Source: Niallia sp. FSL W8-0635
GTDB lineage: Bacteria; Bacillota; Bacilli; Bacillales; Cytobacillaceae
NCBI RefSeq assembly: GCF_038007965.1
Contig: NZ_JBBOYD010000002.1
Span: 381,864 to 445,863 of the forward strand
Length of the DNA: 64,000 bases
Direction of reading: 5' to 3'
Position 1 is the first letter of the stretch. Each line of letters starts with the position of its first letter. The translations under genes and the position numbers were made by a program. The notes below the pieces were generated by a model. The model saw only the letters and a program-made list of their open reading frames with translations, was not told the origin of the DNA and ran no database searches. This document shows positions 24,811 to 35,187 of this stretch, piece by piece.

Positions 24811-26076
24811 TTATATTGAAATATAATCGAGTGGGTTAACAGCATTCGATTTGGATGCATTCCACTGACCTTTATGAAGTTCAAAATGCAAATGCTGACC
24901 AAAAGATTGTCCAGTGTTCCCCATAATTCCTACTTGTTGCCCTTTGGAAACAGATTCCCCTGTCTTAACTACTCTACTATCCATGTGCGCATAAACAGTT
25001 GTATACACCTGACCATTAATTGAGTGAGAGATAAAGACTACATTACCGTAACTTGTGGAATAATAAGATCTACTAACAACCCCATCAGCAGCAGCAACAA
25101 TTGGCACATCAGCACTGTTAGCAATATCTATACCAGCATGAAACTTGTTCCATCTTTCACCAAGGGTGGATGTTAATCGTCCTTGAGCTGGAGTTGTCCA
25201 TACCCCTTTGGTCTTTTTAGAAACATTTGTGTTCGCTTTAATACTACTAGAAGTACTTTTTGCTTCATTTTCTTTTTTAGTAGCTACTTGAGTTTTCTTC
25301 TCAGATTCTATTTTTATAGCTTTTTCGATAGCTTCCTTTTGAGAATCAAGTAATGAATTTTGTTCTTCTAAACTTAGTTTTTCATTTTCTAAATCTTCTT
25401 CTTTGTCCTTTAGAGATTGCATAATATCATCTTTATTTTTCTTTTGTATATCTAATTCGCTTTTTAGTTTCTTTTGAGACTCGCCATAATTTTCAAGTTT
25501 CACTAACAGATCTTTTGCTTCATTTTCCTTATCTTCTAACACTTTTTTATCATCCATATGTTGTTGGATTAAATCCTGATCTGCAGTAATTATTGTTGTT
25601 ACCGCACCCGCTCTATCTAAAAAATCACTAAAACTCTGTGAGCCTATTAAAACATCCAAATAGTAAATAGTCCCAATCTCTTGATAAGATCGAGCCCTTT
25701 CTTTTAACAACTCTTCGCGTTGTTTTATTCGTTCCTTAAGAGTTTTTATTTCTTCATTTAATTTTTGAATTTTTATATTTGCATTTTTTATATTTTCATC
25801 ATTTTCGCGTATTTTACTATTCGTTTCTGTTATTAACATATCTAAACGTTTAATCTCATCATTTATTTTATCTTGTTCTGTTTTTATGTTATCAAGCTCT
25901 TCCTCTGCTTGTTCTAAACCATCTTGGACTTTACTACGATTTTCTAGTATATTGAGTTTTTTATTTTGTAAATCTTCCTCAGAAGATGCTAATGCAATAG
26001 AAGTTGTATTAGTTAATGCTAATGAGGCTGCAATTCCGAACGTTATAACAGATGTCTTAATCAATAATTTACTCAT
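24811..26076 (-). CDS. Secreted coiled-coil M23 peptidase, EnvC/CwlO-type (421 aa)
   Basis: Signal peptide (1-30), two long coiled-coil stretches (about 32-130 and 165-265), a Ser/Thr/Lys-rich linker and a C-terminal M23 domain (about 290-420). The zinc site is visible as FHAGID and HLHFE. This is the architecture of wall endopeptidases controlled through coiled coils (as FtsEX-controlled ones are). It sits 120 bp upstream of the zinc-binding lipoprotein gene, and a terminator separates them. Confidence 0.9.
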   Translation of the reverse strand: MSKLLIKTSVITFGIAASLALTNTTSIALASSEEDLQNKKLNILENRSKVQDGLEQAEEELDNIKTEQDKINDEIKRLDMLITETNSKIRENDENIKNANIKIQKLNEEIKTLKERIKQREELLKERARSYQEIGTIYYLDVLIGSQSFSDFLDRAGAVTTIITADQDLIQQHMDDKKVLEDKENEAKDLLVKLENYGESQKKLKSELDIQKKNKDDIMQSLKDKEEDLENEKLSLEEQNSLLDSQKEAIEKAIKIESEKKTQVATKKENEAKSTSSSIKANTNVSKKTKGVWTTPAQGRLTSTLGERWNKFHAGIDIANSADVPIVAAADGVVSRSYYSTSYGNVVFISHSINGQVYTTVYAHMDSRVVKTGESVSKGQQVGIMGNTGQSFGQHLHFELHKGQWNASKSNAVNPLDYISI

Positions 26077-26340
26077 TCGAATGTCCTTTCTTTATCAATC
26101 TCTAATAACAAGCAAAATTATAACATCACTTTTTGTCGAATTTGGAGATGAAAAATATTACAATTATATTTCACTGTAATATTCTGATAAAATTCAAGGA
26201 GTAATTTACCACTAAGAAGTTCATAATAAAACTTTATTCACTAATATAAACGTTTGGTGAATCACACATTTAACTCCCTGCATAATTTCTTCATATAATT
26301 GGAGTATTATAAAAAATATAAAATAAATTCAGGTGACCTA

Positions 26341-27723
26341 ATGAAAAAACTTTCCATAAAACTAGGGATTCTATTTTTCATAATCATTTTTGGCTTAGAA
26401 GCATTTATGTTTTCTTATCTTCATAGCTCTTTAGTTAATGTGAGAATTGAGGAAGAGCTATCCGCTTTACAAGCAAGGGGTAATTCTCATAGAGATATTC
26501 TAGAGAAACATTTTGAAGAAGATTCCATTAGTCACGTTATTTTAATGGAATCAGAAGCTTTAACTGATGTAGTAATTGTTAATCAAAAAGGTGATATTTT
26601 GGGAACATCTTTTGACAATAATAATTACAAAAAATATTTAATTCAGCAAAAAAAGGAACTAAAGAGTGAAGGGAAAGTTGTTGAAGATGACTGGAAAAAT
26701 AAACCTTACATTATTACTTTAAGTCCGATAATGCAAAAAAATGAAACTATAGGATATGTCTATATGTACCAAGAGACAGCATCCATACACACTTTAATTG
26801 GAAGGTTAAATGAACATTTTGTTCTTGCTGGTATAATTGCGCTTCTTTTAACTTTCGTTGTGATTGTACTGCTTACTAGAGCATTGACTAAACCACTCGT
26901 AAAGATGAGGGAAGCGACTTATCAAATAAGTAAAGGAAATTTTTTAGTTGATCTTCCTAGGACAAGTAATGATGAGTTAGGTGAACTAGCAGTTTCCATA
27001 AAAGAATTAGCTAGAGACTTAAATTTCTTAAAGAAAGAAAGAAATGATTTTTTAGCAAGCATTTCCCATGAACTTAGAACACCGTTGACTTATATAAAGG
27101 GTTACGCAGATATTTCCCTAAGAAAAAATATTGAAGAAGAAGAAAAAGAAAAGTACTTACAAATTATTGTAGAAGAATCAAATAGACTTTCTTCTTTAAT
27201 AGAGGACTTATTTGAGTTAGCCAAGATTGATAAAAATACATTTCTCATTCAGAAGCAACAAATAAATTTAAATGAACTTTTAGGAAAACTACAAATAAAA
27301 ATGTTTCCCGCCTTTAAAGAAAAAGAAATTGATTTAACAATTTTTTGTCCTAAAACCACTTCTTTTTATGGAGACCCAGCAAGAATGGAACAAATTTTAT
27401 TCAACTTATTGGATAATGCTATGAAGTATTCTCCAGTGAAGAGCAAAGTAGATGTTATGGTTAGATTCAGAAAAAAAGAAACGGAAATAACGATAAAGGA
27501 TAATGGAAAAGGAATACCGGAGGAAGATCTACCTTATATTTTTAATCGTTTTTACCGTGTTGATAAATCAAGAACAAGATCACTAGGTGGATATGGGCTA
27601 GGATTATCGATTGTCCAAGAATTGGTCCAAGCACAAGAAGGAACAATAAGAGTGGAAAGTAAGCTTAATATCGGAACAACATTTATTCTAACATTTAAAA
27701 ATCTTGGAGGAGAAATCAAATGA
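26341..27723 (+). CDS. Sensor histidine kinase (460 aa)
   Basis: Two transmembrane helices (about 7-27 and 160-182) enclose an extracytoplasmic sensor domain, followed by HAMP, a HisKA domain with His243 (SISHELRTPL) and the HATPase domain with DNAMKYSP, DNGKGIP and GGYGLGLSI. An AGGTGA ribosome binding site precedes the ATG at 26341. The response regulator gene starts four bases before its stop, so the pair is coupled. The sensor region has no obvious metal-binding motif. Confidence 0.92.
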   Translation: MKKLSIKLGILFFIIIFGLEAFMFSYLHSSLVNVRIEEELSALQARGNSHRDILEKHFEEDSISHVILMESEALTDVVIVNQKGDILGTSFDNNNYKKYLIQQKKELKSEGKVVEDDWKNKPYIITLSPIMQKNETIGYVYMYQETASIHTLIGRLNEHFVLAGIIALLLTFVVIVLLTRALTKPLVKMREATYQISKGNFLVDLPRTSNDELGELAVSIKELARDLNFLKKERNDFLASISHELRTPLTYIKGYADISLRKNIEEEEKEKYLQIIVEESNRLSSLIEDLFELAKIDKNTFLIQKQQINLNELLGKLQIKMFPAFKEKEIDLTIFCPKTTSFYGDPARMEQILFNLLDNAMKYSPVKSKVDVMVRFRKKETEITIKDNGKGIPEEDLPYIFNRFYRVDKSRTRSLGGYGLGLSIVQELVQAQEGTIRVESKLNIGTTFILTFKNLGGEIK

Positions 27724-28403
27724 AAAGCATCTTAATTGTAGATGATGAACAGCAAATGCTTGATCTAATTGCTCTATATTTATTACCACTAGGCTATAAT
27801 TGCAAAAAAATAAGTTCTGCGATGGATGCTTTACTTTATTTAGAATCGAACACCGTTGATCTTATATTATTAGATTTAATGATGCCTGATATGGATGGCT
27901 GGGAAGCATGTATAGAAATAAAAAAATACTGGGACACCCCAATAATAATGCTTACTGCAAGAACAGATAAAAAGGATGTTGTAAAAGGCTTAAATACAGG
28001 AGCAGATGACTATATATCCAAACCTTTTGATGGGGAGGAACTTGTTGCTAGAATAGAAGCAGTATTAAGAAGAAAGGGTAATAGGTTGGAATTAATACAG
28101 TTTGACGGTTTAACCTTAGATCAAGAGTCTTTTGAATTACACTATCAGATGAAGAATATACCTCTTACTCCTAAGGAATTTGCACTTATGAAGCTATTTC
28201 TCCAAAACCATAATAAGGTGTTCACAAGGGACCATCTTATACACTCCATATGGGGCCATGGCGTAGAAACAGAAGATAGAACTATAGATTCTCACATAAG
28301 AAACTTGCGTGATAAACTTAGGAAGGCTGGTTTTCCATCAGAGGAATATTTATTAACAGTTTGGGGCGTTGGATACAAGTGGATTGGAAAAGAATCTGAT
28401 TGA
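27720..28403 (+). CDS. OmpR/PhoB-family response regulator (227 aa)
   Basis: Receiver domain with Asp8, Asp9, phosphoacceptor Asp52 and Lys101, then a winged-helix DNA-binding domain ending TVWGVGYKW. It is coupled to the kinase upstream and to the VTT gene downstream by ATGA/TTGA-type overlaps. Confidence 0.93.
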   Translation: MKSILIVDDEQQMLDLIALYLLPLGYNCKKISSAMDALLYLESNTVDLILLDLMMPDMDGWEACIEIKKYWDTPIIMLTARTDKKDVVKGLNTGADDYISKPFDGEELVARIEAVLRRKGNRLELIQFDGLTLDQESFELHYQMKNIPLTPKEFALMKLFLQNHNKVFTRDHLIHSIWGHGVETEDRTIDSHIRNLRDKLRKAGFPSEEYLLTVWGVGYKWIGKESD

Positions 28404-28960
28404 GGGACCTTTTTATAGAGTATTTACCAGGAAACCCCTTAATTATAGCCACTGTTACTATAATTGCAAATATTATAATAGCAATTTTTGGAGTTCTTCC
28501 TAGTGCTTTTCTTACTACTATAAATATTATTTATTTTGATTTAAAATTAGCAATTATTATTTCAATAATTGGTGAATCATTAGGTGCTATAGTAAGTTTT
28601 ATCTTATATCGTAAAGGATTAAATCGCTTTACTGCTAATTATAAGATAAGAAGTCACTTCTTAAAAAAGTTACAAAGCACAACTGAATCTAAAGCCGTAA
28701 TACTTATAATCCTGTTAAGAATTCTTCCTTTTATTCCTTCAGGTGCCGTGACATTAACCGCAGCATTAAGTAGCATTAGAATTATCCCTTTTACTATAGC
28801 TAGTACAATAGGAAAAATCCCATCGCTTCTAATTGAAGTTTATTCCATTAATAAGGTATTCAGCATCAATTCATCTGGATGGAAAGAGACAATAATATAT
28901 TGCTCACTAATCCTGTTATTAATATATATTTTAAAAGAGTTTAGAAAAAAAAGAAAATAA
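28400..28960 (+). CDS. VTT-domain (TVP38/DedA-like) membrane protein (186 aa)
   Basis: Hydrophobic protein with the VTT (SNARE-associated) pattern, including a GES motif in IIGESLGAIVSF, LLRILPFIPSGAVTLTAAL and IPSLLIEVY. The start is TTG overlapping the regulator stop. The family includes lipid scramblases and membrane-stress proteins. Its place in the operon suggests that the two-component system responds to membrane or metal stress (inference). Confidence 0.85.
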   Translation: MRDLFIEYLPGNPLIIATVTIIANIIIAIFGVLPSAFLTTINIIYFDLKLAIIISIIGESLGAIVSFILYRKGLNRFTANYKIRSHFLKKLQSTTESKAVILIILLRILPFIPSGAVTLTAALSSIRIIPFTIASTIGKIPSLLIEVYSINKVFSINSSGWKETIIYCSLILLLIYILKEFRKKRK

Positions 28961-29010
28961 AGCAATAAGATGAAAAATGGAGATTAAGACACTTATCATA
29001 GAAAAAACAA

Positions 29011-29047
29011 CAAAAATAGGCTTCCGAAAACAAGGAGCCTATTTTTG
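29011..29047. terminator. Terminator between convergent VTT and lgt genes
   Basis: AAAAATAGGCT/AGCCTATTTTT arms with a short loop; functional on both strands. Confidence 0.75.
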
Positions 29048-29053
29048 TATACT

Positions 29054-29857
29054 TTACATTATCCCACTTTTGTATGCCTTCCTTCTTCTATACCAGATTA
29101 ATAGGACAGCGGAAATAAAGAATATCAAAGAAATTACTTGTGCAACACGTAAGTTAGTTGTAAGCATTAAGCTATCCGTTCTTAACCCTTCAATAAAAAA
29201 TCTCCCAAAAGAATACCACATTATATAAACTAAAAATAGTTCTCCCTTTTTAAGGAAAACAATTCTTCTAGCAACAATTAATAAAGTAAAACCAAGAATA
29301 TTCCATAAGGATTCATACAAAAAAGTGGGATGATAGTACGTACCGTCAATATACATTTGATTAATAATAATATCCGGCAAATTTAAATTCTCCAGAAAAT
29401 CTCTAGTAACCTTGCCGCCGTGAGCTTCCTGGTTCATAAAGTTCCCCCAACGCCCTATTGCCTGACCTAGTATAAGACTAGGTGCAGCAATGTCAGCCAA
29501 TTGCCAAAAGGATAAACCTTTCTTTTTAGCAAAAAACCAAGCCGTTAATGCCCCTCCAATAATAGCTCCATGTATGGCAATACCACCTTCCCAAATTGCA
29601 ATGATATCCCCTGGATTTTCCGAGTAATATTCCCATTTAAATAAAACATAATAAAGTCGGGCACTAAGAATGGAAATCGGTATAGCCCATAATAAAAGAT
29701 CCGAAAAAGTATCTTTAGGAAGACCTTGTCTTTTAGATTCTTTTGTAGCAAGAATCCAACCAAGAAGTAAACCAGCTCCAATAATAATTCCATACCAATA
29801 AACAGTGAAAGTTCCAATTTCAAAAGCGACTCTATTTAGCGGTTGAATATTTTCCAC
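29054..29857 (-). CDS. lgt: Prolipoprotein diacylglyceryl transferase (267 aa)
   Basis: Seven-helix Lgt with the family signature [17 protein letters not shown] (catalytic-region Arg and Asn, His after Glu-Ala) and the conserved [11 protein letters not shown]. It transfers diacylglycerol from phosphatidylglycerol to the lipobox Cys. A second lgt beyond the chromosomal one is common on mobile copper-resistance regions of Firmicutes. Here it is close to a multicopper oxidase lipoprotein and several other lipoproteins that would be its substrates. Confidence 0.93.
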   Translation of the reverse strand: MENIQPLNRVAFEIGTFTVYWYGIIIGAGLLLGWILATKESKRQGLPKDTFSDLLLWAIPISILSARLYYVLFKWEYYSENPGDIIAIWEGGIAIHGAIIGGALTAWFFAKKKGLSFWQLADIAAPSLILGQAIGRWGNFMNQEAHGGKVTRDFLENLNLPDIIINQMYIDGTYYHPTFLYESLWNILGFTLLIVARRIVFLKKGELFLVYIMWYSFGRFFIEGLRTDSLMLTTNLRVAQVISLIFFISAVLLIWYRRRKAYKSGIM

Positions 29858-29897
29858 AAAGATTCACCTCGTTTAAATTTTTAGATTAGCCAAAATT

Positions 29898-30494
29898 TCA
29901 AATTTCCGATATTGCTTTTTTCCTTCTTATACAAAGAACATACGTAATGCTGATTGAAAATACACTTAACCAGAAAGTAAAATAGCCTATTTGCGGAATA
30001 TAATTGTCTAGTACGCTGTATCTTGGCATCATTTTAAATAGGTAATCAATCACATCATTATGAAGAGTCCAAATTGCAGCAACTACTAGATGCCAACCTT
30101 TTATTTTATAGGAGTTTTTATATAATAAACCCTGGATTGCCATTGCTCCATGGGAAAAAATCAGCATGTAACTAGACCAATCTAAATAGCCTATTTCTAT
30201 CAGAACTAATAAATTCATTACAACTGCCCATATTCCATATTTCAATAGTGTTACTATAGCTAGTGCCTCAAACAGAGGTAAGTTAGTTTTCAAAAATAAA
30301 GCAATTAATACAAAAACAAAAAATAAACTAGCTGTTGGGCTATCTGGAACAAAAATTAGATATTTATTAGGTGTAACTGATAGTTGGCCTCCATACCATA
30401 AAAATCCATATAATGTGCCTATAATATTAACTACTAACAGAATAAACAATGCCTTTCTATTTGTAAGTAATGAAGTAAAATTCAAATGATACAC
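29898..30494 (-). CDS. DUF1405 membrane protein, YpjA-like (198 aa)
   Basis: Six predicted helices with FLWYGGQL, FVPDSPTASLFF and TLHNDVIDYLF, conserved in the DUF1405 family of unknown function. It lies between mco and lgt; the terminator at 30531 separates it from mco. A link to copper or lipoprotein handling is suggested only by position. Confidence 0.82.
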   Translation of the reverse strand: MYHLNFTSLLTNRKALFILLVVNIIGTLYGFLWYGGQLSVTPNKYLIFVPDSPTASLFFVFVLIALFLKTNLPLFEALAIVTLLKYGIWAVVMNLLVLIEIGYLDWSSYMLIFSHGAMAIQGLLYKNSYKIKGWHLVVAAIWTLHNDVIDYLFKMMPRYSVLDNYIPQIGYFTFWLSVFSISITYVLCIRRKKAISEI

Positions 30495-30530
30495 TTCCTT
30501 TCCAATAGGTTACTATCATTAATTAGCAGT

Positions 30531-30560
30531 AAAATGCGGCCTTTTAAAGGCCGCATTTTA
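30531..30560 (-). terminator. Terminator after the multicopper oxidase gene
   Basis: Perfect 15-bp palindrome AAAATGCGGCCTTTT/AAAGGCCGCATTTTA; efficient on both strands. Confidence 0.85.
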
Positions 30561-30576
30561 CCCTGTTTTATATCAT

Positions 30577-32133
30577 TTATTCTGGCTGATTATTAGCATT
30601 TTCATCTGGAATAAAAGTAGGCTGAAATCCTTTATATTTAACCATTGTTACCATACCTGCAGAAGCATGATGTAAATCATGGCAATGGAATAGCCAATTC
30701 CCAGGGTTATCTGCTTTGAAAGCTATCTCATACTCATCTCCGGGTTCTAGATTTACAGTATCTTTAATAATTGATGCACCCTCAAGTTTTTTACCGTTTT
30801 TACTTAAAATTTGAAAAGATGTACCATGTAAATGCATAGGATGGTCTTCACCTTTAGAGTTATTCACAATCTTTACTTTTACAAGGTCACCTTCTTTAAC
30901 CATAATATTTTCTGTATTAGGGAAAGCTTTTCCATTGATTGTGTAAGCCATATTATTATCTAATACTTCTGTATTTAAGTTCATTGTATATTCAACATCA
31001 TACTTCTGATTTAGAGTGAACTCACCGTCTTTTGAAGAACCATAATTTGTGTATGTGAACTCTGGAAGTTTTATATCCTGATTCGGTTTGTCTGTAGATA
31101 AGGAACTACCTTCATATTGTAATTTCACTTTCATTCCAGCTGTTCCTTCCATATTTCCATGACACTCCAGATACCATTCTCCTGGGTTATCTGCTACAAA
31201 CTCAATATCATACCGTTCACCTGGTGATATTGAGATTAACTGATCTTCTATTACTTCTGGGTTTTCTATTTCTTGCCCATCAACCGCAACTACATTAAAT
31301 TTCTGACCATGCAAATGCATTTTGTGTGTCATATACCCAATATTAGCTAAACGGAGTCTTACCGTCTCACCCTCCTTCATTTTTAAAGGCTCAATACTCT
31401 CACCACTTTTTCCATTGATGGTAAAAATGTCATACGCGCTCATATCGTCCATCGTCATGCTTCCGCCATCATTACTCGTATCCATATCCATACCTTCCAT
31501 TTCATCACTTTCACCCATGTCCATACCTTCCATATCGCTCATATCCATACCTTCCTCTGGATTACTCATCCATTCGTCAAGCATTAACGTATAATCACGA
31601 TCGTATGTTTTTTCTTTTGGTTCAACAATTAAGGCACCATATAGACCTTTATCAAGTTGATTAACACCGTCTTGATGAGTGTGATACATATAAGTACCAG
31701 AAATTCGGGGTGTAAACTCATAAGTAAATGTCTCACCTGGTTGTACAGCATTTTGAGTAACTCCAGGTATACCATCCATATTATTTGGAAGAACAATACC
31801 GTGCCAATGTATAGTTACAGGATCGGGAAGTTCATTTTTTAAGTTGATTTTTACTTTTTCCCCTTGCATTACACGAATTTGAGAACCTGGTACCGAACCA
31901 TTAAAAGTCCAAGCATCTACACTAATATCTTTTGTTAATTGATGAGTTGCCTCTTTTGCAACAATCGTAAACTCATTCCCTTTTAAGATTTCTGTCTTAG
32001 TTGTTTCTTCTGAAGAAATCTTCTCAGCCTGTTTTTCAACATCTGCTCGATTTATACTCTCGTTTTGTTTATTGGAGCATGCTGAAAGGATTAATAATAG
32101 GAATCCAATTAATGCTAGTATTTTTAATTTCAT
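30577..32133 (-). CDS. Multicopper oxidase lipoprotein with Met-rich insertion (518 aa)
   Basis: Lipobox LSAC (Cys19), then three cupredoxin domains. Copper ligands are visible: HWHG (His109, His111), YHTHQ (His151, His153), HPMHLHG and HCHDLHHASAGM near the C terminus. A Met/Asp-rich loop (about 194-231) with repeated GMDM units resembles CueO/CopA-type copper-binding inserts. Likely function: outer-surface oxidation of Cu(I) in copper detoxification. It depends on Lgt for lipidation, encoded two genes downstream. A perfect inverted repeat upstream (32225-32259) may control it. Confidence 0.93.
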   Translation of the reverse strand: MKLKILALIGFLLLILSACSNKQNESINRADVEKQAEKISSEETTKTEILKGNEFTIVAKEATHQLTKDISVDAWTFNGSVPGSQIRVMQGEKVKINLKNELPDPVTIHWHGIVLPNNMDGIPGVTQNAVQPGETFTYEFTPRISGTYMYHTHQDGVNQLDKGLYGALIVEPKEKTYDRDYTLMLDEWMSNPEEGMDMSDMEGMDMGESDEMEGMDMDTSNDGGSMTMDDMSAYDIFTINGKSGESIEPLKMKEGETVRLRLANIGYMTHKMHLHGQKFNVVAVDGQEIENPEVIEDQLISISPGERYDIEFVADNPGEWYLECHGNMEGTAGMKVKLQYEGSSLSTDKPNQDIKLPEFTYTNYGSSKDGEFTLNQKYDVEYTMNLNTEVLDNNMAYTINGKAFPNTENIMVKEGDLVKVKIVNNSKGEDHPMHLHGTSFQILSKNGKKLEGASIIKDTVNLEPGDEYEIAFKADNPGNWLFHCHDLHHASAGMVTMVKYKGFQPTFIPDENANNQPE

Positions 32134-32224
32134 ACTCTCTCCTCACTTTCATGAATTATGATATTAAAAATAATTGAAGATTTTATGCATTTTATATGAA
32201 CAAAAGTTCATAAATTTTAAACGT

Positions 32225-32259
32225 TATACGTTCTAGTCTAAAAATAACTAGAACGTATA
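32225..32259. promoter_or_regulatory. Perfect 13-bp inverted repeat upstream of mco
   Basis: TATACGTTCTAGT and ACTAGAACGTATA are separated by 9 bp, about 92 bp before the mco start. No T run follows on either strand, so an operator for a dimeric regulator is more likely than a terminator. Confidence 0.5.
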
Positions 32260-32317
32260 GGTAGAAATATAAAACAGCAACAACAGTACAACAGTAGTTG
32301 CCCCTAAATAAAACAAA

Positions 32318-32346
32318 CAACCTGCAGATAATTTGCAGGTTGTTTT
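32318..32346 (-). terminator. Terminator after copA
   Basis: AACAACCTGCA/TGCAGGTTGTT stem; A and T runs lie outside it, so both directions are possible. Confidence 0.8.
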
Positions 32347-32353
32347 TATCCAT

Positions 32354-34792
32354 TTATCTAATTGGTCTCCATTTGCGAAGAAATAATGTATTTCCTACAA
32401 CGGACACGGAACTAAAAGCCATAGCACCACCGGCGAGTATTGGATTTAATAATCCAATGGCTGCAACCGGTATGAGGATGATATTATATGCAAATGCCCA
32501 AAACAAATTCTGTCGTATTTTTCTCATCGTTGATTTGGACAGAAGAATTATATCGACTATTCCCATTAAATCCCCGCGCATTAGCGTAATGTCCGCTGCC
32601 TCCATTGCAACGTCTGTACCAGTTCCAATTGCAATGCCTACATCAGCAGCAGCAAGTGCCGGAGCATCATTAATTCCATCTCCAACCATCGCAACAACTT
32701 TTCCTTCTTTCTTTAGTTTTTCTACCTCGGCAGATTTATCTTCTGGCAGAACTTCTGCGAGCACTCGGTCTACACCAACCTGGTTGGCAATTGCTTCTGC
32801 TGTAAGTCGATTGTCCCCCGTAATCATTATGACCTCAATTCCTAATTTCTTTAAAGCCTTAATGGCATCCGAGGATGTTTCTTTAACAGTATCTGCTACG
32901 GCAATTATGGCTGCTAGACTGTCATCAATAGCCATAAGCATAGCAGTTTTTCCTTCACCTTCAAATTTTTCCATAGTATCAATAGAAGCATTAATATTTA
33001 CATTATTCTGGGCCATAAGCTTTTTATTACCGATTAATATCTTTTGTTTATTGATACTAACTTCAATCCCATGCCCTGGAATAGCATTAAAATTATTAGC
33101 TTTTAATAAGTCTATTCCTTTTTCTGTTGCACTGTTTACAATTGCCTCTCCAAGTGGATGTTCCGATCCTTTTTCAGCAGTTGCAGCAATTTGTAATATT
33201 TCATCTTTAGAAAGGTTACCGTAAGGAACAATATCTGTTACATCAGGTTCACCCTTAGTAATAGTACCGGTTTTATCTAATACTACAGTTGTTACTCGCT
33301 GTGAGTTTTGAAGGTGTTCAGCACCTTTTATAAGTAGTCCATTTTCAGCACCTTTACCAGTACCTACCATAACAGCAGTTGGCGTTGCTAATCCCAATGC
33401 ACACGGACATGCAATAACAAGTACAGCAATTGTACTAACTAAAGCCGGGGTAAATCCAACAAGTGCGAATGTAATACCAAAAGTAGCTAGAGCTATCACA
33501 ATGACAATAGGAACAAATACTGCTGAAATTTTATCTGCAACTTGCTGAATTGGAGCTTTGGATCCTTGAGCTTCTTCTACTAGCTTAACAATTTGAGAAA
33601 GGGCAGTATCTTTCCCAACTTTCGTTGCCTGGAATTTAAATGAACCATGTTTATTCATAGTAGCACCAATAACATTATCCCCAGCTTTTTTACCTACAGG
33701 CATACTTTCCCCTGTTAACATGGATTCATCAACTGTTGTATTTCCTTCTATAATTATTCCGTCAACTGGTATTTTTTCGCCTACCCGAACAATAATAAGT
33801 TCTCCTGTTTGAACATCTTCTAGTGGTATATCTATTTCTACACCATTTCGAATAACTCTAGCCGTTTTTGCCTGTAAACCCATTAATTTTTTTATGGCTT
33901 CTGAGGTTTGACCTTTAGCCCTTATTTCAAGTAGCTTTCCTAATACAATTAGAGTCATAACTATAGCTGCTGCTTCAAAATAAAGATATTGCCCAGTTCC
34001 CATTATAGTAACAACTAAACTGTATAAATAGGCTGCAGACGTTCCTAGTACTACTAGGACAGCCATATTAGCACTACCTCCCCGAACTGAGTTATAAGCA
34101 TCGCGGTAATAATGACCCCCAACATAAAATTGAACTACAGTGGCTAGTAAAAATTGAATCCAAGGATTTAAGTGAAAGAACCCTCCATTTCCGTACTCCA
34201 TCATAAAATCTGATATCATCATGACTAAAAAAGGTATGGATAAAATGGCACCAACAATAAATTTTATTTTTTGCTTTCTATAAGCTTTTTCTCGAGTACT
34301 CTGTTCATAATCTCCTTCATTTTCACTAACTAATTTTGCATCGTAGCCAGCTTTCCTTACCATATTAACTAATTGATCTACATTGGTACTTCCAGGGATA
34401 TATTCAACACTAGCTTTCTCTGTAGCGAGGTTAACATTAGCATTTTTTACTCCGTCTACCTTATTCAATACTTTCTCAATACGAGTAGCACATGCAGCGC
34501 ATGTCATACCTATAATATTTAAATTTACTTTTTCTTGTTCAACCCCATACCCTGTTTTGTTAACTTTTTCAATTATCTCTTCAATTGATACTTGCGAAGG
34601 ATTATAGGTCACTGCTGCCTTTTCAGTAGCAAGATTTACATTTGCTTTTTGAACACCTTGCACTTTTGATATGTTTTTTTCGATTCTAGTAGCACATGCG
34701 GCACATGTCATTCCAGTAATATTTAGTGAAACACTTTCATTATCATTAGTATTAGGTTTAGGCTGTGCTAATGAGCGATTATCTGTTTCCAT
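32354..34792 (-). CDS. copA: Copper-exporting P1B-type ATPase (812 aa)
   Basis: Two N-terminal heavy-metal-associated domains ([10 protein letters not shown] twice), then the transmembrane core with the CPC metal motif ([13 protein letters not shown]), the TGES actuator motif, the DKTGT phosphorylation site and [10 protein letters not shown]. The start is the ATG at 34792, fixed by AGGAGGG; 33 further codons are open upstream. It exports Cu(I) using ATP. A CsoR box lies upstream at 34893. Confidence 0.97.
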   Translation of the reverse strand: METDNRSLAQPKPNTNDNESVSLNITGMTCAACATRIEKNISKVQGVQKANVNLATEKAAVTYNPSQVSIEEIIEKVNKTGYGVEQEKVNLNIIGMTCAACATRIEKVLNKVDGVKNANVNLATEKASVEYIPGSTNVDQLVNMVRKAGYDAKLVSENEGDYEQSTREKAYRKQKIKFIVGAILSIPFLVMMISDFMMEYGNGGFFHLNPWIQFLLATVVQFYVGGHYYRDAYNSVRGGSANMAVLVVLGTSAAYLYSLVVTIMGTGQYLYFEAAAIVMTLIVLGKLLEIRAKGQTSEAIKKLMGLQAKTARVIRNGVEIDIPLEDVQTGELIIVRVGEKIPVDGIIIEGNTTVDESMLTGESMPVGKKAGDNVIGATMNKHGSFKFQATKVGKDTALSQIVKLVEEAQGSKAPIQQVADKISAVFVPIVIVIALATFGITFALVGFTPALVSTIAVLVIACPCALGLATPTAVMVGTGKGAENGLLIKGAEHLQNSQRVTTVVLDKTGTITKGEPDVTDIVPYGNLSKDEILQIAATAEKGSEHPLGEAIVNSATEKGIDLLKANNFNAIPGHGIEVSINKQKILIGNKKLMAQNNVNINASIDTMEKFEGEGKTAMLMAIDDSLAAIIAVADTVKETSSDAIKALKKLGIEVIMITGDNRLTAEAIANQVGVDRVLAEVLPEDKSAEVEKLKKEGKVVAMVGDGINDAPALAAADVGIAIGTGTDVAMEAADITLMRGDLMGIVDIILLSKSTMRKIRQNLFWAFAYNIILIPVAAIGLLNPILAGGAMAFSSVSVVGNTLFLRKWRPIR

Positions 34793-34892
34793 TTTATACC
34801 CTCCTATAACTTTCGATTTACCGTTATCAAACATTTTCTTAATGTTACACAAACTAGAGTTTATATTCTTATTTAATTTGTCACAAAACATT

Positions 34893-34911
34893 TATACCCT
34901 ATGGGGGTATA
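34893..34911 (-). promoter_or_regulatory. CsoR box upstream of copA
   Basis: TATACCCTATGGGGGTATA, nearly identical in form to the CsoR operator I remember from the Bacillus subtilis copZA promoter. It predicts repression by the adjacent CsoR without copper. Confidence 0.75.
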
Positions 34912-34927
34912 AATGTTTTATAAAGAG

Positions 34928-34958
34928 AGGGCAACCGTTATTTTAAAACGTTCGCCCT
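34928..34958 (-). terminator. Terminator or attenuator between copZ and copA
   Basis: AGGGC.A.CGTT and AACG.TCGCCCT arms form a stem with mismatches, with a weak T-rich tail on the minus strand, so read-through is likely. Confidence 0.5.
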
Positions 34959-34965
34959 TGTTGCA

Positions 34966-35172
34966 TTATTGTACATCATAACCTTGATCATCGATTGTTT
35001 CCTTAATTTTATCTAATGTTAATACTTCTTTATCAAACTCTACAAGAACAGTTCCGGTTCCAAGGTCAACTTTTACATTTGATACACCATTGAGCTTACC
35101 TACATTGCCTTCAATTGAGTTAACGCAATGATTACAAGACATACCTTGAACATTTAAAGTTACTTTTTCCAT
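34966..35172 (-). CDS. copZ: Copper chaperone CopZ (68 aa)
   Basis: A ferredoxin-like heavy-metal-associated domain with Cys13 and Cys16 in GMSCNHC. It delivers Cu(I) to CopA. It lies 15 bp after csoR and is co-transcribed with it. Confidence 0.95.
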   Translation of the reverse strand: MEKVTLNVQGMSCNHCVNSIEGNVGKLNGVSNVKVDLGTGTVLVEFDKEVLTLDKIKETIDDQGYDVQ

Positions 35173-35187
35173 ATTTATCTTCTCCTT

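Noticed and set aside
32298..33224. 308-aa plus-strand ORF opposite copA
   Set aside because: It lies entirely in the antisense of a strongly recognised gene, has Ser/Ile/Pro composition typical of a shadow frame, and lacks a ribosome binding site.
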